A stretch of DNA of 64,000 nucleotides from Turicibacter sp. TJ11 (GTDB lineage Bacteria; Bacillota_I; Bacilli_A; MOL361; Turicibacteraceae): positions 1,579,001-1,643,000 of the forward strand of contig NZ_CP069349.1 of assembly GCF_021497505.1 (NCBI RefSeq), read 5' to 3'. Of the stretch, positions 9,096 to 20,437 are shown piece by piece (the stretch's first letter is position 1; each line of letters begins with the position of its first letter). A program made the position numbers and the translations under genes. The notes under the pieces were generated by a model. It was not told where the DNA came from. It saw only the letters and a list, made by a program, of their open reading frames with translations, and ran no database searches.

Positions 9096-10529
9096 AAAAA
9101 GAGACATCCCGTCTCCGTCCTGTTACAATGTTATCGGCTAAAACAATATTGAAAGGATGAATTGGATGTCTCACTCCTATTTTACTAGAAAACTCTTAAA
9201 TATTAAAGATAAACAGATTACATTTGAGGAAGATTATTTGGAAGAAGTGAAGATTGAGGGTGTCACTCGCTTTGTTTTTAAAGGCATTTTATCTTATCAA
9301 CCCACTCATTGCGAACACTGTGGCACACTATTTGATTCAAAGTTCAAAAAACATGGGTTTAAAACCTCTCGAATTGTGATTCCTAAAGTTTCACTCCATG
9401 ATACTTATTTAGATTTAAAGAAACAACGTTACTACTGCGGACATTGTCAGTCAACGTTCACTCTAAAAACATCTCTTGTTGAAAAGAATTGCTTCATTTC
9501 TTACCACACCAAATATGCCATTGCGTTAGAAGCACAAAATAAAATCTCGGAGTCAGATATTGCCCGTCGTCATCAAGTCTCTCATTCTACTATCAATCGT
9601 ATCATCCATAGCTTTTATGAATCTCAATCACTAAATTTTAATCATCTTCCAGAAAATCTTTGTTTTGATGAATTTAAATCGGTTAAATCTGCCCAGGGGC
9701 ATATGTCCTTTATCTTTTGTGACGCTGATACCAAACAAATCCTCGATATCATTGAAGATCGTCAGCTAAGTTCTCTTCAAACGTATTTTAAACTCTATAC
9801 TAAAGAAGCACGTTCTCGTGTTAAACATATTGTGATTGATATGTATGCTCCTTACATGAGCTTAATTAAGGAGCTTTTTCCTCAGGCCAAAATTGTCCTC
9901 GATCCATTCCATCTCGTTCAACATATTTCTCGTGCGTTAAATAAAACAAGGATTCGATTCATGAAAAAGTTTAAACAACATGCCCGAAAATTCAAACGTT
10001 ATTGGAGATTGTTTTTAAAGTCTTACATCTTACTTAATACGACCACTTATCGTTCCGTTTACTGTTTTAAACAACCGATGCGTGAGATCGATATCCTAAA
10101 CTTCCTTCTTGATTTCTACCCTGAATTAAAAACAACCTATGATCTCTATCAAGATTTACTCTTCGCTCTCCAAACCCAAAACTTAAAACAATTCCATCAC
10201 TTACTTCAAGCTAAATACCCTCTGATTTCTCCTGAATTCCAAACTGCTTTTTAAACGTTTAAAATGTATCAGTCTTATATTGAAAAAACAGTGACCACTT
10301 CATACACCAATGATCCCATTGAAGGCATTAACAATAAAATTAAAGTCATTAAACGAATCGCTTTTGGCTATCGTAGTTTCTATCATTTTAAATCAAGAAT
10401 TCTTATCACTCAGAAACTAACCAAACCTAAAGTAAAAATCCTAGCAGCTTAGCCACTAGGATTTTAGTTATGTTATTCCGATATAGTACATTAAAACTTA
10501 ATATCACAAACACTCCTTGACAAAGAGCC
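9043..10529 (+). mobile_element. ISL3-family insertion sequence
   Basis: The right end reads, reversed, GGCTCTTTGTCAAGGAGTG, a typical ISL3 terminal repeat. The left end near 9043-9065 is an imperfect match. A hairpin (GGTGTTGC...GCAACACC) with a T-run lies at 9056-9080. The element interrupts istA and contains one transposase frame with a premature stop. Confidence 0.8.
9166..10452 (+). pseudogene. ISL3-family transposase with an in-frame premature stop
   Basis: An N-terminal zinc-ribbon (CEHCGTLF...YCGHCQSTF), a helix-turn-helix and a DDE_Tnp_ISL3 core (CFDEFKSVK; VIDMYAPYMSLIKELFPQA; LDPFHLVQH) are present. A TAA at 10252-10254 ends the first part after FQTAF. The same frame resumes at once and carries the conserved C-terminus (TNDPIEGINNKIKVIKR), so a single nonsense change separates the two. 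The ATG at 9166 has AAAGGA at better spacing than the ATG at 9157. Confidence 0.85.
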
Positions 10530-10761
10530 ACTTATTTTAACTCGAAATTAGGATTTATAATGGATATCATTATATTACTCTTTTACTCCATCTCTATTAC
10601 TATATTTAAGAAATCCTCAGAGTTTCTTATATATAGAAACAGATAAGTTTTTCACATTTTTTCGCAGAGTCTTTGGATCACTTCCGAAGGTCTTTCATTG
10701 ATATGTTGAATAAATCCTTGAACAGCGTTTCTAATCTCATTTATATTTTTATAAAAGACGT

Positions 10762-12409
10762 GTAACTATTCAGCCTAGTAGAAAAGAGTATCACAAAAAG
10801 GAGTGCTCGTTTAGTGAAGTACTCCTTGTGAATGTTATGAAAATTGAATCGTATTTCCCATTAAAATGGTTTCAATACTTTCGATAATATTTAATCCTTG
10901 CTTTTGACAAGTAGAGATGAAACCTCTGATTCGGGCGAAACAATGAGCCCCTTTTTCTGTTCGAAAACATCCGGATATTTTTTGTTTCGTTTTAGTCATT
11001 CGGACATCCCTCTCAGCTAAGTTATTATCAAACGGAACCTCAACTTGATATAGAAATTCTAGCACCTCTTCTTGTCGTTTAGATAAGCGATTGAGTAATC
11101 GAACGGGATCTGTATTTTTTTCATGAGCTTTTAAAGGATTCGCTAGATAACCTTCTTCAATGATTGTTTGATATCGCTGCTCAAATTCTTGAATCTGATG
11201 TAAGGGTAACGGGTATTCAGTCTCTTCCGAATAAATTTTAGCTTCAAGTAATAATTCCGTCATGTCTTTGGCCCACTGTTGTTTCTCAAAGTCGATGATG
11301 CCTTTGAATTCTCTTAAATGATGAACGTTACATAAAGCATGTGTGCAATCATCATATTTAAAATACGGTGTCCAATGATCATGGATGACGGTTCCTTTGA
11401 AAGAGGGAAGAATTCCATTCGCTTCAATGGCTTGAGAGCCACGTTTTTCATGAACAAAGTAGTGAGTATATCGTTTATTTGAAGTCACATGAAGCCAGTG
11501 TCTCTTTCCATTGATATAACAGCCTGTTTCATCTAAATGAAGATAACTTGATGCCAAAAGATTTTCTTTGATTGAAGCTTCAGTCGTTTCCAACAACTCA
11601 TCACATCGTTTCGTCATATTCACCAGTGTTCCTTGGCTGATGGTCGCTCCGAAAATATCCTGAGTCAATTGTTTCAGACGGTTGAAAGGAATCAATTGAT
11701 AGTGACTGAAATAAGTTAATACACTTGTTAAATGTGGCCCATATTGTGTCGGTTGTATGACATGTTTCGGAAATAGTCCTTCATTTTTAAAATGACAGTT
11801 AGGACATACTTTAATTTGAGATTGATGCTCAGTGACTTGAAGCCTTAATCTCGGTAAATCAAAAACTTGACGTCGAATCGTTTTTTGAGGTTCAACGTTT
11901 TCTAAACAACACCCACACCCTCGGCAAATTTTCGGATGATGTGTGACGACACGATCCGGATCTTTTATCATTTTTAAGGTTGAACCTTGATGTCCGACTT
12001 GACCACCCGGTTTTTTATTTGAAGGTTGACGTAAACTTTTTGTCTTTTTAAAACCATCGGTTGAGGGAGGCAAACTACTGTTTTGACTTGTTTTATTTGA
12101 TTGTTTTTCAAGTTTTTTAAGGCGAGCATCTAAATCTGAAATGACTTTATTTTGTTTCTCAACCGTTTGAGATAAATCAGAGATTTGAGTGGAAAGTCCT
12201 TGAACTAAAGTAATGACGGATTGAATTCCTTCATGATAAACTTTGATGATTTCAGATTCTGACATAAGATGACACCTTCTTCTAAAGTTGGAATAGTAAG
12301 GATATTATAACGTAAATCTTATAAATAGGTAAGTTATTCACGAGAGCTACATATCATTAACAAAATCACCAAGAAACGGAATTCGTTTACTTGGTAGCTG
12401 AATAGTTAC
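10762..12409 (-). mobile_element. IS66-family element (ISBst12-like, tnpC only) with 8-bp target duplication
   Basis: Terminal inverted repeats GTAACTATTCAGC and GCTGAATAGTTAC bound the element. The octamer AAAGACGT flanks it exactly on both sides (10754-10761 and 12410-12417), the 8-bp duplication expected of IS66. The target is the IS630 transposase gene. Only the large tnpC gene is present, with no tnpA or tnpB. The perfect duplication and intact frame suggest a relatively recent insertion. Confidence 0.93.
10835..12265 (-). CDS. tnpC: IS66-family transposase TnpC
   Basis: The 476-residue protein opens with a coiled coil (about residues 15-60), then TSQNSSLPPSTDGFKK, a zinc-finger region (ICRGCGCCLENVE, VCPNCHFKNEG) and the DDE domain (SYLHLDETGCYINGKRHWLHVTS, VIHDHWTPYFKY, VPFDNNLAERDVRMTKTKQKISG). 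It ends with the short IS66 C-terminal domain (FARIRGFISTCQKQGLN). The frame is uninterrupted and of normal length for single-gene IS66 relatives. Confidence 0.95.
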   Translation of the reverse strand: MSESEIIKVYHEGIQSVITLVQGLSTQISDLSQTVEKQNKVISDLDARLKKLEKQSNKTSQNSSLPPSTDGFKKTKSLRQPSNKKPGGQVGHQGSTLKMIKDPDRVVTHHPKICRGCGCCLENVEPQKTIRRQVFDLPRLRLQVTEHQSQIKVCPNCHFKNEGLFPKHVIQPTQYGPHLTSVLTYFSHYQLIPFNRLKQLTQDIFGATISQGTLVNMTKRCDELLETTEASIKENLLASSYLHLDETGCYINGKRHWLHVTSNKRYTHYFVHEKRGSQAIEANGILPSFKGTVIHDHWTPYFKYDDCTHALCNVHHLREFKGIIDFEKQQWAKDMTELLLEAKIYSEETEYPLPLHQIQEFEQRYQTIIEEGYLANPLKAHEKNTDPVRLLNRLSKRQEEVLEFLYQVEVPFDNNLAERDVRMTKTKQKISGCFRTEKGAHCFARIRGFISTCQKQGLNIIESIETILMGNTIQFS

Positions 12410-13374
12410 AAAGACGTTATGAATCACAGATTGTTTTAACCATTTCCATAATCCTTCAATTAAGTTTAATTCTGGACTATATGGTGGTAAAAAGATTAAC
12501 CTTAATCTATTTTTGTGTTCGTTTAAAAAAGGTTGGATGAGTTTAGCGTGATGAATTCTTGCGTTATCTAAAATCATGACAATCTTTCCCGTTGGATATT
12601 GTTTCAGTACTTTTTTGAGGAATTCTAAAAAGATATCTGCTGTATAACGTTCTTCCTCCTGGACATAAACATGACCTGTCTCATAGTTAAGGATTCCTAT
12701 TAATTTGACACTTTTATTATTTCCGTAAGTAGGAATAATCCGTTGTTTTCCTTTAGGAAACCAATTGTTGACTAATGATTGATAATCTCTGATAGAACTT
12801 TCATCTTGAAACAATAAATGATCAATCTCTCCACGAATCAAAATTTTTTAATTGTTCAAATTCCTGTTTAAATCCCTCTTGTTTTTCTTGACTCGCTCTC
12901 GCTAATGAGTAAGTCGGGCGTGTGTAGCTAAAACCTAAGCGTAACAACATGTCACGCATTCCACCTTTAGAGAATGAAATTCCAAAGGTTTGCTTCACCC
13001 AGATGCATAATAGCTTACAATCCCAAGTCATGTACGGTTCAATCCCAACATCAGCGGGCATTTTATGGATGAGGGTATGGATTAACTCAGCTTCTTGCTC
13101 AGGTGAAAGTTTCTTCGGGCAGCCTGATTTTGGGCGTGGGTTTAATCCCTCAAGTCCATATTTTTTATAATTTCTAACATGTGTTCCGATGGTCTGAGCA
13201 GTGAAGGGAACTATCTTAGCGATTTCTACATTTTTATATCCTTGTAAGTGTAAATAGATGACTTGATAACGAGTATAAAGTTGTTTCGATGATGTTTCAC
13301 GCATCGCTGTTTCAATTAATTTTAATTCTGTCTGATTCATAGTTGCCTCAATTTCTATGGATTGTCAACACTAA

Positions 13375-14570
<1,196 letters not shown>

Positions 14571-14690
14571 TTAATTGTAACCTATCCACTCAATGAAAAT
14601 GGAACGATAATAGGATTTTTTTTCATAATAAATAGTGGATTGTCAACACTAAACTTTATGCTAGACTTAATTGATTAGTAATATATCCTT

Positions 14691-16109
14691 CTATACACTT
14701 AACTTGATATCTGTTATCTTAATTGTTTTACTTACAAACAATAAAACAATATATATAATTCCACCTACCAGAACTTGAATAAATGTAGTAAGGATTGTAT
14801 TAGGTAATAAACATCCAATAGCATTAATTACAATATACATAATTAGTGCACAAATAAATATGTATGGAATTTTTGATAAAATTTCTTTCATATTTAATTG
14901 ATTCTTAACAAAATACATTTGAATAAAAACCCCTGTAAACTCTGCTGCCACCGTTGCAATAGAAGCTCCAATGTAACTATATCTAGGTAACAATATAAAA
15001 TTTAATACTATATTAACAACAGCTGCAATACATACAGAAATAGTATATTTATTTTGTTGATTAGTTGGAATAAGGTATTGAATAGCAAATAAATTGGCAC
15101 CACCAATAGCAATTATAATCCAAGCTGAATAATAAAATACAGTTGTTACCTCTTGAAACCCTTCACCAAAAAACCATGGTACAAAATTTTTAGCAACTCC
15201 TACTATACCAAATGTAAGTCCAAAACTAATAACCGAAATAAATAAAGCACTTTTTTCGATGACTTTCTTCATTGTTTTCTCATCACTAGTTACCATCATA
15301 TTAGCAATTCTAGGCATCATAACACTACTAATAGCTCCTATTAGTGTGACAGCCAAACGTATAATCTTCTGTCCTTGATCATATACACCAACATCAGCTG
15401 ATGTATTCATTACTCCTAACATTGTACGATCTAAAAGAACATAGACACTACTTGCAATTTGAGGTAAAAACAATAGAAGAGTGGGCTTTAGATGTTTAAT
15501 AATATCATCTCGATTAGGTTTAACAAACTTTATACTTTTCCCGAAATCTATCCACATTGAAATTTGTCCAATTAACATTGAAAGAGAAAGTATATAGGCA
15601 TATAAAACTAAATCCTCACTATTCTTAACTAAAATAAATATTAATAAAATTCCAATAACTTTTATTAAGGTATTTCTTATAACTACTTTTTTAAAATTTT
15701 CAATTCCAATATATAGCCATGAAATATCAAATAATGCTGCTAATACTAAAAACGAGTGTGCAAAATATAAGCTACTCTTTATTCCAAGTGTCGCTATAAA
15801 TAAGAGATAACTAATTAAACAAAATATGAATTGTAAAAAATAAATCTGCCAAAATGTTTTTTCTACCTTTTTTGAATCTAAATTTGATTGTGCAATACAC
15901 TTACTCCCATACATAGTAATTCCAAGCATTCCGAATAATACAAAATATTGAGTGTTTGCATAAGTAAATGAATATTCCCCTATTCCTTCAACTCCAAGCA
16001 CACGCGATAAATAAGGTGCTGTAATTAATGGTAAAATTAATGTTAAAATCTGATAACTAATATTATAAATAAAATTTTTTAGTAATTTAATTGCTCTCAC
16101 CTCTATCAT
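14691..16109 (-). CDS. wzx: Wzx-type polysaccharide flippase (MOP/MATE superfamily)
   Basis: About 12-14 membrane segments are spread over 472 residues. The N-terminus (LLKNFIYNISYQILTLILPLITAPYLSRVLGVEGIG) is characteristic of RfbX/Wzx oligosaccharide translocases, which flip undecaprenyl-diphosphate-linked repeat units across the membrane. It is the last gene of the operon. The start is uncertain. The first in-frame ATG at 16109 has no good ribosome binding site. GAGGTGAG lies 4-6 nt before an ATT codon at MIKLLKN, so translation may begin at that ATT or at the GTG within the site. Confidence 0.92.
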   Translation of the reverse strand: MIEVRAIKLLKNFIYNISYQILTLILPLITAPYLSRVLGVEGIGEYSFTYANTQYFVLFGMLGITMYGSKCIAQSNLDSKKVEKTFWQIYFLQFIFCLISYLLFIATLGIKSSLYFAHSFLVLAALFDISWLYIGIENFKKVVIRNTLIKVIGILLIFILVKNSEDLVLYAYILSLSMLIGQISMWIDFGKSIKFVKPNRDDIIKHLKPTLLLFLPQIASSVYVLLDRTMLGVMNTSADVGVYDQGQKIIRLAVTLIGAISSVMMPRIANMMVTSDEKTMKKVIEKSALFISVISFGLTFGIVGVAKNFVPWFFGEGFQEVTTVFYYSAWIIIAIGGANLFAIQYLIPTNQQNKYTISVCIAAVVNIVLNFILLPRYSYIGASIATVAAEFTGVFIQMYFVKNQLNMKEILSKIPYIFICALIMYIVINAIGCLLPNTILTTFIQVLVGGIIYIVLLFVSKTIKITDIKLSV

Positions 16110-16120
16110 CTCTAAATAAT

Positions 16121-16148
16121 AAAAAGGCTAGTTTTAACCAGCCTTTTT
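16121..16148 (-). terminator. Intrinsic terminator upstream of wzx
   Basis: AAAAAGGCTGGTTAAAACTAGCCTTTTT forms a short GC-containing stem with a U-run in the minus direction. It lies between the glucosaminidase gene and wzx. Read-through would be needed for wzx to share the operon transcript. Confidence 0.7.
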
Positions 16149-16393
16149 ATTGTTTAAAATAATCAACATCAACAACAAAAGATACATTTCTTTAATTAAA
16201 TCAGGCTCTATTTTAAGAAAGTGTTAACATTTATTAAAATTGACGTAAAAAATTCATATTGTATGTTAGACCTATCTGAATAAATCTGATAAGCTTAATC
16301 ATTCTAAGTGTCAATATTTATCTAAAAAACAGCCTTAAATTAAATAATGCCTCAAAATGTTGTCAAATGTCTACTGCAGCTTTAGCTTAAATA

Positions 16394-16657
16394 TTAATTC
16401 GAAACAATAAATTCTAAGGCTTGACTCTTTTCGGATTCATCAACACCTATAGTAATTATTTCTAAACTATGAATACCCTCTGAAAGAGAGGATATATCAT
16501 AACTTAACTCATATCCTAAATCCATGTTAAGATATTCAGTATATAACTCTTCTATATCTGATCTTTTTACACGTGAAATTTCACCTTGGAATATTCCATC
16601 AATATAGAATTGAATTGTTTGAATTCCATGGTCATATGACCATGCTTTAATATTCAA
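16394..16657 (-). pseudogene. C-terminal domain of the secreted glucosaminidase, cut off by a stop codon
   Basis: This 87-residue frame continues the upstream 1232-residue protein in exactly the same frame. Only a TAA (16673-16675) and five codons separate them. Its sequence (NIKAWSYDHGIQTIQFYIDG; LGYELSYDISSLSEGIHSLEIITIG) is a diverged copy of the same roughly 100-residue repeat domain. A CAA-to-TAA change would explain the break. It has no ribosome binding site and is probably not translated separately. Confidence 0.8.
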
Positions 16658-16672
16658 AATATCTTTAATTGT

Positions 16673-19600
16673 TTATCTTTCAAGTGGTTGTTCTAACTCA
16701 CCTAAATAAATACTCTCTATAGAAAGCTCCTCTTCTCCTTTATCTATAACATTATCATCTAAATAAACATTAGTTCCTAATGCTATATCTTCAGTTAACA
16801 CTAAAACCGGATTTTGGACATTAATCAAACTTGTTTGAACAAACTTGCTTCCATCTTTTCCTATCGTTACTATCGATAACTCATGTTCACCATTGGTTAG
16901 CATTCCTGTATTGTAATACAATTCATAACCTGCTTGCTTCGTATCATACAATGGGAAGGCCTCTTCTACATCTTGACGATATAGACGATTCATATTACTT
17001 TGTTTAGCTCCATCAATATAGAGTTCTACTCGATCAATCTCTTTTCCATAAATTGACCATCCTTTAATATACAACACGCCACTTACTTCACTATTATTAG
17101 CTGGATAATCTATGTTTCCTTGATAAGGTGCTATATTTTGTACGGTAACTCTTATTGATTCTTTATATTGTGCCCCATCACTAGCCGTCGTAACAACAGT
17201 AAATTCGTGTTCACCATTAGCTAATGCCCATGTATTATAAGTTAATTTATAGCCAGCTTGCTTCGTATCATATAATGGGAACGCTTCTGTAATATCTTGG
17301 CGATATAGACGTGGTATATCTGCTTCCTTAATTCCGTCAATATACAGCTCTACCCTATCAATTTCTTTTCCATAAATTGACCATCCTTCAATCTCAACTT
17401 CGCCACTTACAATAGAATTAGAAACTGGGGCATCTATATTCCCATGATATGGATAAGGATTTAAGACATTAATCAAACTTGTTTGAACAAACTTGCTTCC
17501 ATCTTTTCCTATCGTTACTATCGATAACTCATGTTCACCATTGGTTAGCATTCCTGTATTGTAATACAATTCATAACCTGCTTGCTTCGTATCATACAAT
17601 GGGAAGGCCTCTTCTACATCTTGACGATATAGACGATTCATATTACTTTGTTTAGCTCCATCAATATAGAGTTCTACTCGATCAATCTCTTTTCCATAAA
17701 TTGACCATCCTTTAATATACAACACGCCACTTACTTCACTATTATTAGCTGGATAATCTATGTTTCCTTGATAAGGTGCTATATTTTGTACGGTAACTCT
17801 TATTGATTCTTTATATTGTGCCCCATCACTAGCCGTCGTAACAACAGTAAATTCGTGTTCACCATTAGCTAATGCCCATGTATTATAAGTTAATTTATAG
17901 CCAGCTTGCTTCGTATCATATAATGGGAACGCTTCTGTAATATCTTGGCGATATAGACGTGGTATATCTGCTTCCTTAATTCCGTCAATATACAGCTCTA
18001 CCCTATCAATTTCTTTTCCATAAATTGACCATCCTTCAATCTCAACTTCGCCACTTACAATAGAATTAGAAACTGGGGCATCTATATTCCCATGATATGG
18101 ATAAGGATTTAAGACATTAATCAAACTTGTTTGAACAAACTTGCTTCCATCTTTTCCTATCGTTACTATCGATAACTCATGTTCACCATTGGTTAGCATT
18201 CCTGTATTGTAATACAATTCATAACCTGCTTGCTTCGTATCATACAATGGGAAGGCCTCTTCTACATCTTGACGATATAGACGATTCATATTACTTTGTT
18301 TAGCTCCATCAATATAGAGTTCTACTCGATCAATCTCTTTTCCATAAATTGACCATCCTTTAATATACAACACGCCACTTACTTCACTATTATTAGCTGG
18401 ATAATCTATGTTTCCTTGATAAGGTGCTATATTTTGTACGGTAATTATTGTTGATTGTATATATTTTGTTCCGTCTTTGCCAACTGTTATAACTTTTATT
18501 TCATGTTCACCATTAGCTAATGACCACGTATTATAAGTCATTTCATAGCCAGCTTGTCTTGTATCGTATAATGGGAACGCTTCTGCAATATCTTGGCGAT
18601 ATAGACGTGGTATATCTGCTTCCTTAATTCCGTCAATATACAACTCTACCCTATCAATTTCTTTTCCATAGATTGACCAACCTTTAATTTGAATCTCTCC
18701 ATTTACTATAGAATATTGTCCAGGAGAATCTATTTGTCCATAATATGGCGCACTCTGAAGAAATATAGAATCATTAGATGATATATAGCCTATAGACTGA
18801 TTCCAATTATACTTAGCATTATATTGAGCTACTCCTTTATCATTTATCGGAGTATCACTTTGAATTTTATAATAATTATTCACGGTATCAAGAATAATCA
18901 CCGGATAATTTCTTAATGTCAATTTAGATTTTTGATTATAGGTCTTATATAAAGTAGTTGCTGAACTCTTAGCAGAACTTTTTACATCAATAATTGAATT
19001 ATCTGTCTTAATTCCAATTGTATAATAATTGTAGTCTTTTACTCCACTAGCTTGCTCAAAACGATAATACCATCCAGCTATTTTTTCTCCCCAAAAAGGA
19101 TCAGATGCATATTTAACATTTAATCCACCACCTTTATTACCTACATGTGAGCCATAATATCGATAATCATCTATTGGGTCTGTATACCCCCAAGAAATAT
19201 ATCGATCCGCGTGGTAATAAATACCACTTTCAACATCAGGAAAACTTGTACCATTTCCATATGGATTATTATCAACTGCATTCATTCCAAATAAATTATT
19301 TTTATTAATACTTAAAGAACTTTTCCCCCAATTACTTTCATGAATACCCATAGCATACTGCAATGATCCGTTGATTCCATATAGTTCCTCAACAGCTTCA
19401 AAATATTGCCCTGTATTAACCAATTTTCCTGTTTTTCCTACATTAGAAACTGTAAAAGAATCTATCTCTGAAGCAGAATAATTTGTTTTAGATCTAAATG
19501 GAAGATATTGATAATAATTATAGTATGGATTCGTTTCATTAACTGCTCCAATTCCTGTAATTTGAATCTCTCTCCAATTATAATAAAAATAAACTCCATC

Positions 19601-20371
19601 ATAACTATAGTATGGTACATTAAGATTCATCCATGATGGCGCAGGACCTACAATAACTTTTGAATAATTATTTGCTACTCTAACATTATTAGTTATGTAA
19701 TGGTATAGTACACCATTGTCATTTATATAATATGATGGTGATTGGACTGTTCCCATTGCATAGGCGATAGATTTAACATTGTCATCCCAGTCATTATACT
19801 TATCTAAATAATCACTAGAGTAATCTAATGTATTAGTATTTTCAACCAATGAGCTCTTAGAATACAATTCTGCTTTATTAGATGCAGGAATATAATAAGC
19901 TACAGTTTGGATCTCATATTTGTATTTTTTTCCATCACCATCTAAATCTAACTCAAAGAAGTGCGATTTGTTTTTAGCTACTTTTCCATGATATCCTGAT
20001 ACATATACGTAATAATAATTTATATCTTCACCTAGATAGAGGGCGTCATCAACATAGCAGGAATTAATATATGTTTCATGACTCGAAAGACCATTAGCAA
20101 TTGGATACAAATCATGGTTGGGTCTACATCTTAACTGATTCATTATCTCAGTTGTTGTCTTTCCTTCATAGTTTTGACCTTCTGGGACAACTTGCCAAAA
20201 CTGAACTAATCCTGATCCTATTGCTCTACTTTGTGACTGTGAGATAGTAGCTTCTATTTCATTAAAATTAGTAAGATAGTTATCATTCGCCTTAACAAGA
20301 ATTTCATGTTTACTTAATAACATTAATGTCAACATGAAAAATACTAAAAATTGGGATACTTTATTCCTCAC
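16673..20371 (-). CDS. Large secreted glucosaminidase with tandem Ig-like/carbohydrate-associated repeats
   Basis: This 1232-residue protein starts at GTG 20371 after AGGAGG and has a signal peptide (residues 1-28, cleavage near VKA-ND). Residues about 50-320 are of unknown function and tyrosine-rich. A GH73-type N-acetylglucosaminidase domain follows at about 330-440, with MGIHESNWGKSSLS (Glu345 the likely catalytic acid) and NLFGMNAVDNNPYG. Next come an SH3-like stretch (450-540) and then six repeats of about 105 residues, each with KGWSIYGKEIDRVELYIDG and RLYRQD. A seventh, diverged repeat is cut off by a premature stop. It should cleave peptidoglycan at the surface. Its place inside the polysaccharide operon suggests wall remodelling linked to polymer export or anchoring, which is inference. 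Confidence 0.88.
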   Translation of the reverse strand: MRNKVSQFLVFFMLTLMLLSKHEILVKANDNYLTNFNEIEATISQSQSRAIGSGLVQFWQVVPEGQNYEGKTTTEIMNQLRCRPNHDLYPIANGLSSHETYINSCYVDDALYLGEDINYYYVYVSGYHGKVAKNKSHFFELDLDGDGKKYKYEIQTVAYYIPASNKAELYSKSSLVENTNTLDYSSDYLDKYNDWDDNVKSIAYAMGTVQSPSYYINDNGVLYHYITNNVRVANNYSKVIVGPAPSWMNLNVPYYSYDGVYFYYNWREIQITGIGAVNETNPYYNYYQYLPFRSKTNYSASEIDSFTVSNVGKTGKLVNTGQYFEAVEELYGINGSLQYAMGIHESNWGKSSLSINKNNLFGMNAVDNNPYGNGTSFPDVESGIYYHADRYISWGYTDPIDDYRYYGSHVGNKGGGLNVKYASDPFWGEKIAGWYYRFEQASGVKDYNYYTIGIKTDNSIIDVKSSAKSSATTLYKTYNQKSKLTLRNYPVIILDTVNNYYKIQSDTPINDKGVAQYNAKYNWNQSIGYISSNDSIFLQSAPYYGQIDSPGQYSIVNGEIQIKGWSIYGKEIDRVELYIDGIKEADIPRLYRQDIAEAFPLYDTRQAGYEMTYNTWSLANGEHEIKVITVGKDGTKYIQSTIITVQNIAPYQGNIDYPANNSEVSGVLYIKGWSIYGKEIDRVELYIDGAKQSNMNRLYRQDVEEAFPLYDTKQAGYELYYNTGMLTNGEHELSIVTIGKDGSKFVQTSLINVLNPYPYHGNIDAPVSNSIVSGEVEIEGWSIYGKEIDRVELYIDGIKEADIPRLYRQDITEAFPLYDTKQAGYKLTYNTWALANGEHEFTVVTTASDGAQYKESIRVTVQNIAPYQGNIDYPANNSEVSGVLYIKGWSIYGKEIDRVELYIDGAKQSNMNRLYRQDVEEAFPLYDTKQAGYELYYNTGMLTNGEHELSIVTIGKDGSKFVQTSLINVLNPYPYHGNIDAPVSNSIVSGEVEIEGWSIYGKEIDRVELYIDGIKEADIPRLYRQDITEAFPLYDTKQAGYKLTYNTWALANGEHEFTVVTTASDGAQYKESIRVTVQNIAPYQGNIDYPANNSEVSGVLYIKGWSIYGKEIDRVELYIDGAKQSNMNRLYRQDVEEAFPLYDTKQAGYELYYNTGMLTNGEHELSIVTIGKDGSKFVQTSLINVQNPVLVLTEDIALGTNVYLDDNVIDKGEEELSIESIYLGELEQPLER
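16817..18440 (-). repeat. 648-bp tandem direct repeats within the glucosaminidase gene
   Basis: The segment starting GACATTAATCAAACTTG recurs at 16817, 17465 and 18113, an exact 648-bp (216-codon) period. Each unit encodes two alternating repeat domains (types 'NIDYPANN' and 'NIDAPVSN'). The first two units look identical by eye over their whole length; the third is partial. Such identity, including silent positions, indicates recent duplication or gene conversion. Confidence 0.92.
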
Positions 20372-20437
20372 CTACGTTCCTCCTAATATAGAATTCAATA
20401 AATATTCAATGATTTTAATTCTATTTATCCATGATTT

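Larger units (their letters stand above)
10652..13340 (-). pseudogene. IS630-family transposase, frameshifted and split by an IS66 insertion
   Basis: The N-terminal part (12822-13340) has a winged-helix region (NVEIAKIVPFTAQTIGTHVR). The catalytic part (12347-12841) has LFQDESS, ILDNARIHHA and LPPYSPELNLIEGLWKWLK. The two frames meet at a TTAAAAAATTTTG run and need a +1 shift; IS630 elements often use programmed frameshifting, so this part may be natural. At VIHNVF the frame is cut by IS66 (10762-12409). The remaining codons continue beyond it as YKNINEIRNAVQGFIQHINERP and end with TGA at 10652-10654. A degraded relative lies at 29560-30725. Confidence 0.88.

Noticed and set aside
12822-12841. 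IS630 frame overlap as a gene-breaking mutation
   Set aside because: The A6/T4 run at the junction fits the programmed frameshifting known in this family, so I count the IS66 insertion rather than the frameshift as the lesion that matters.
16817-18440. Tandem repeats as a CRISPR or other non-coding array
   Set aside because: The period is 648 bp, fully coding and in frame; there are no short repeats with unique spacers. No CRISPR array was seen anywhere in the window.
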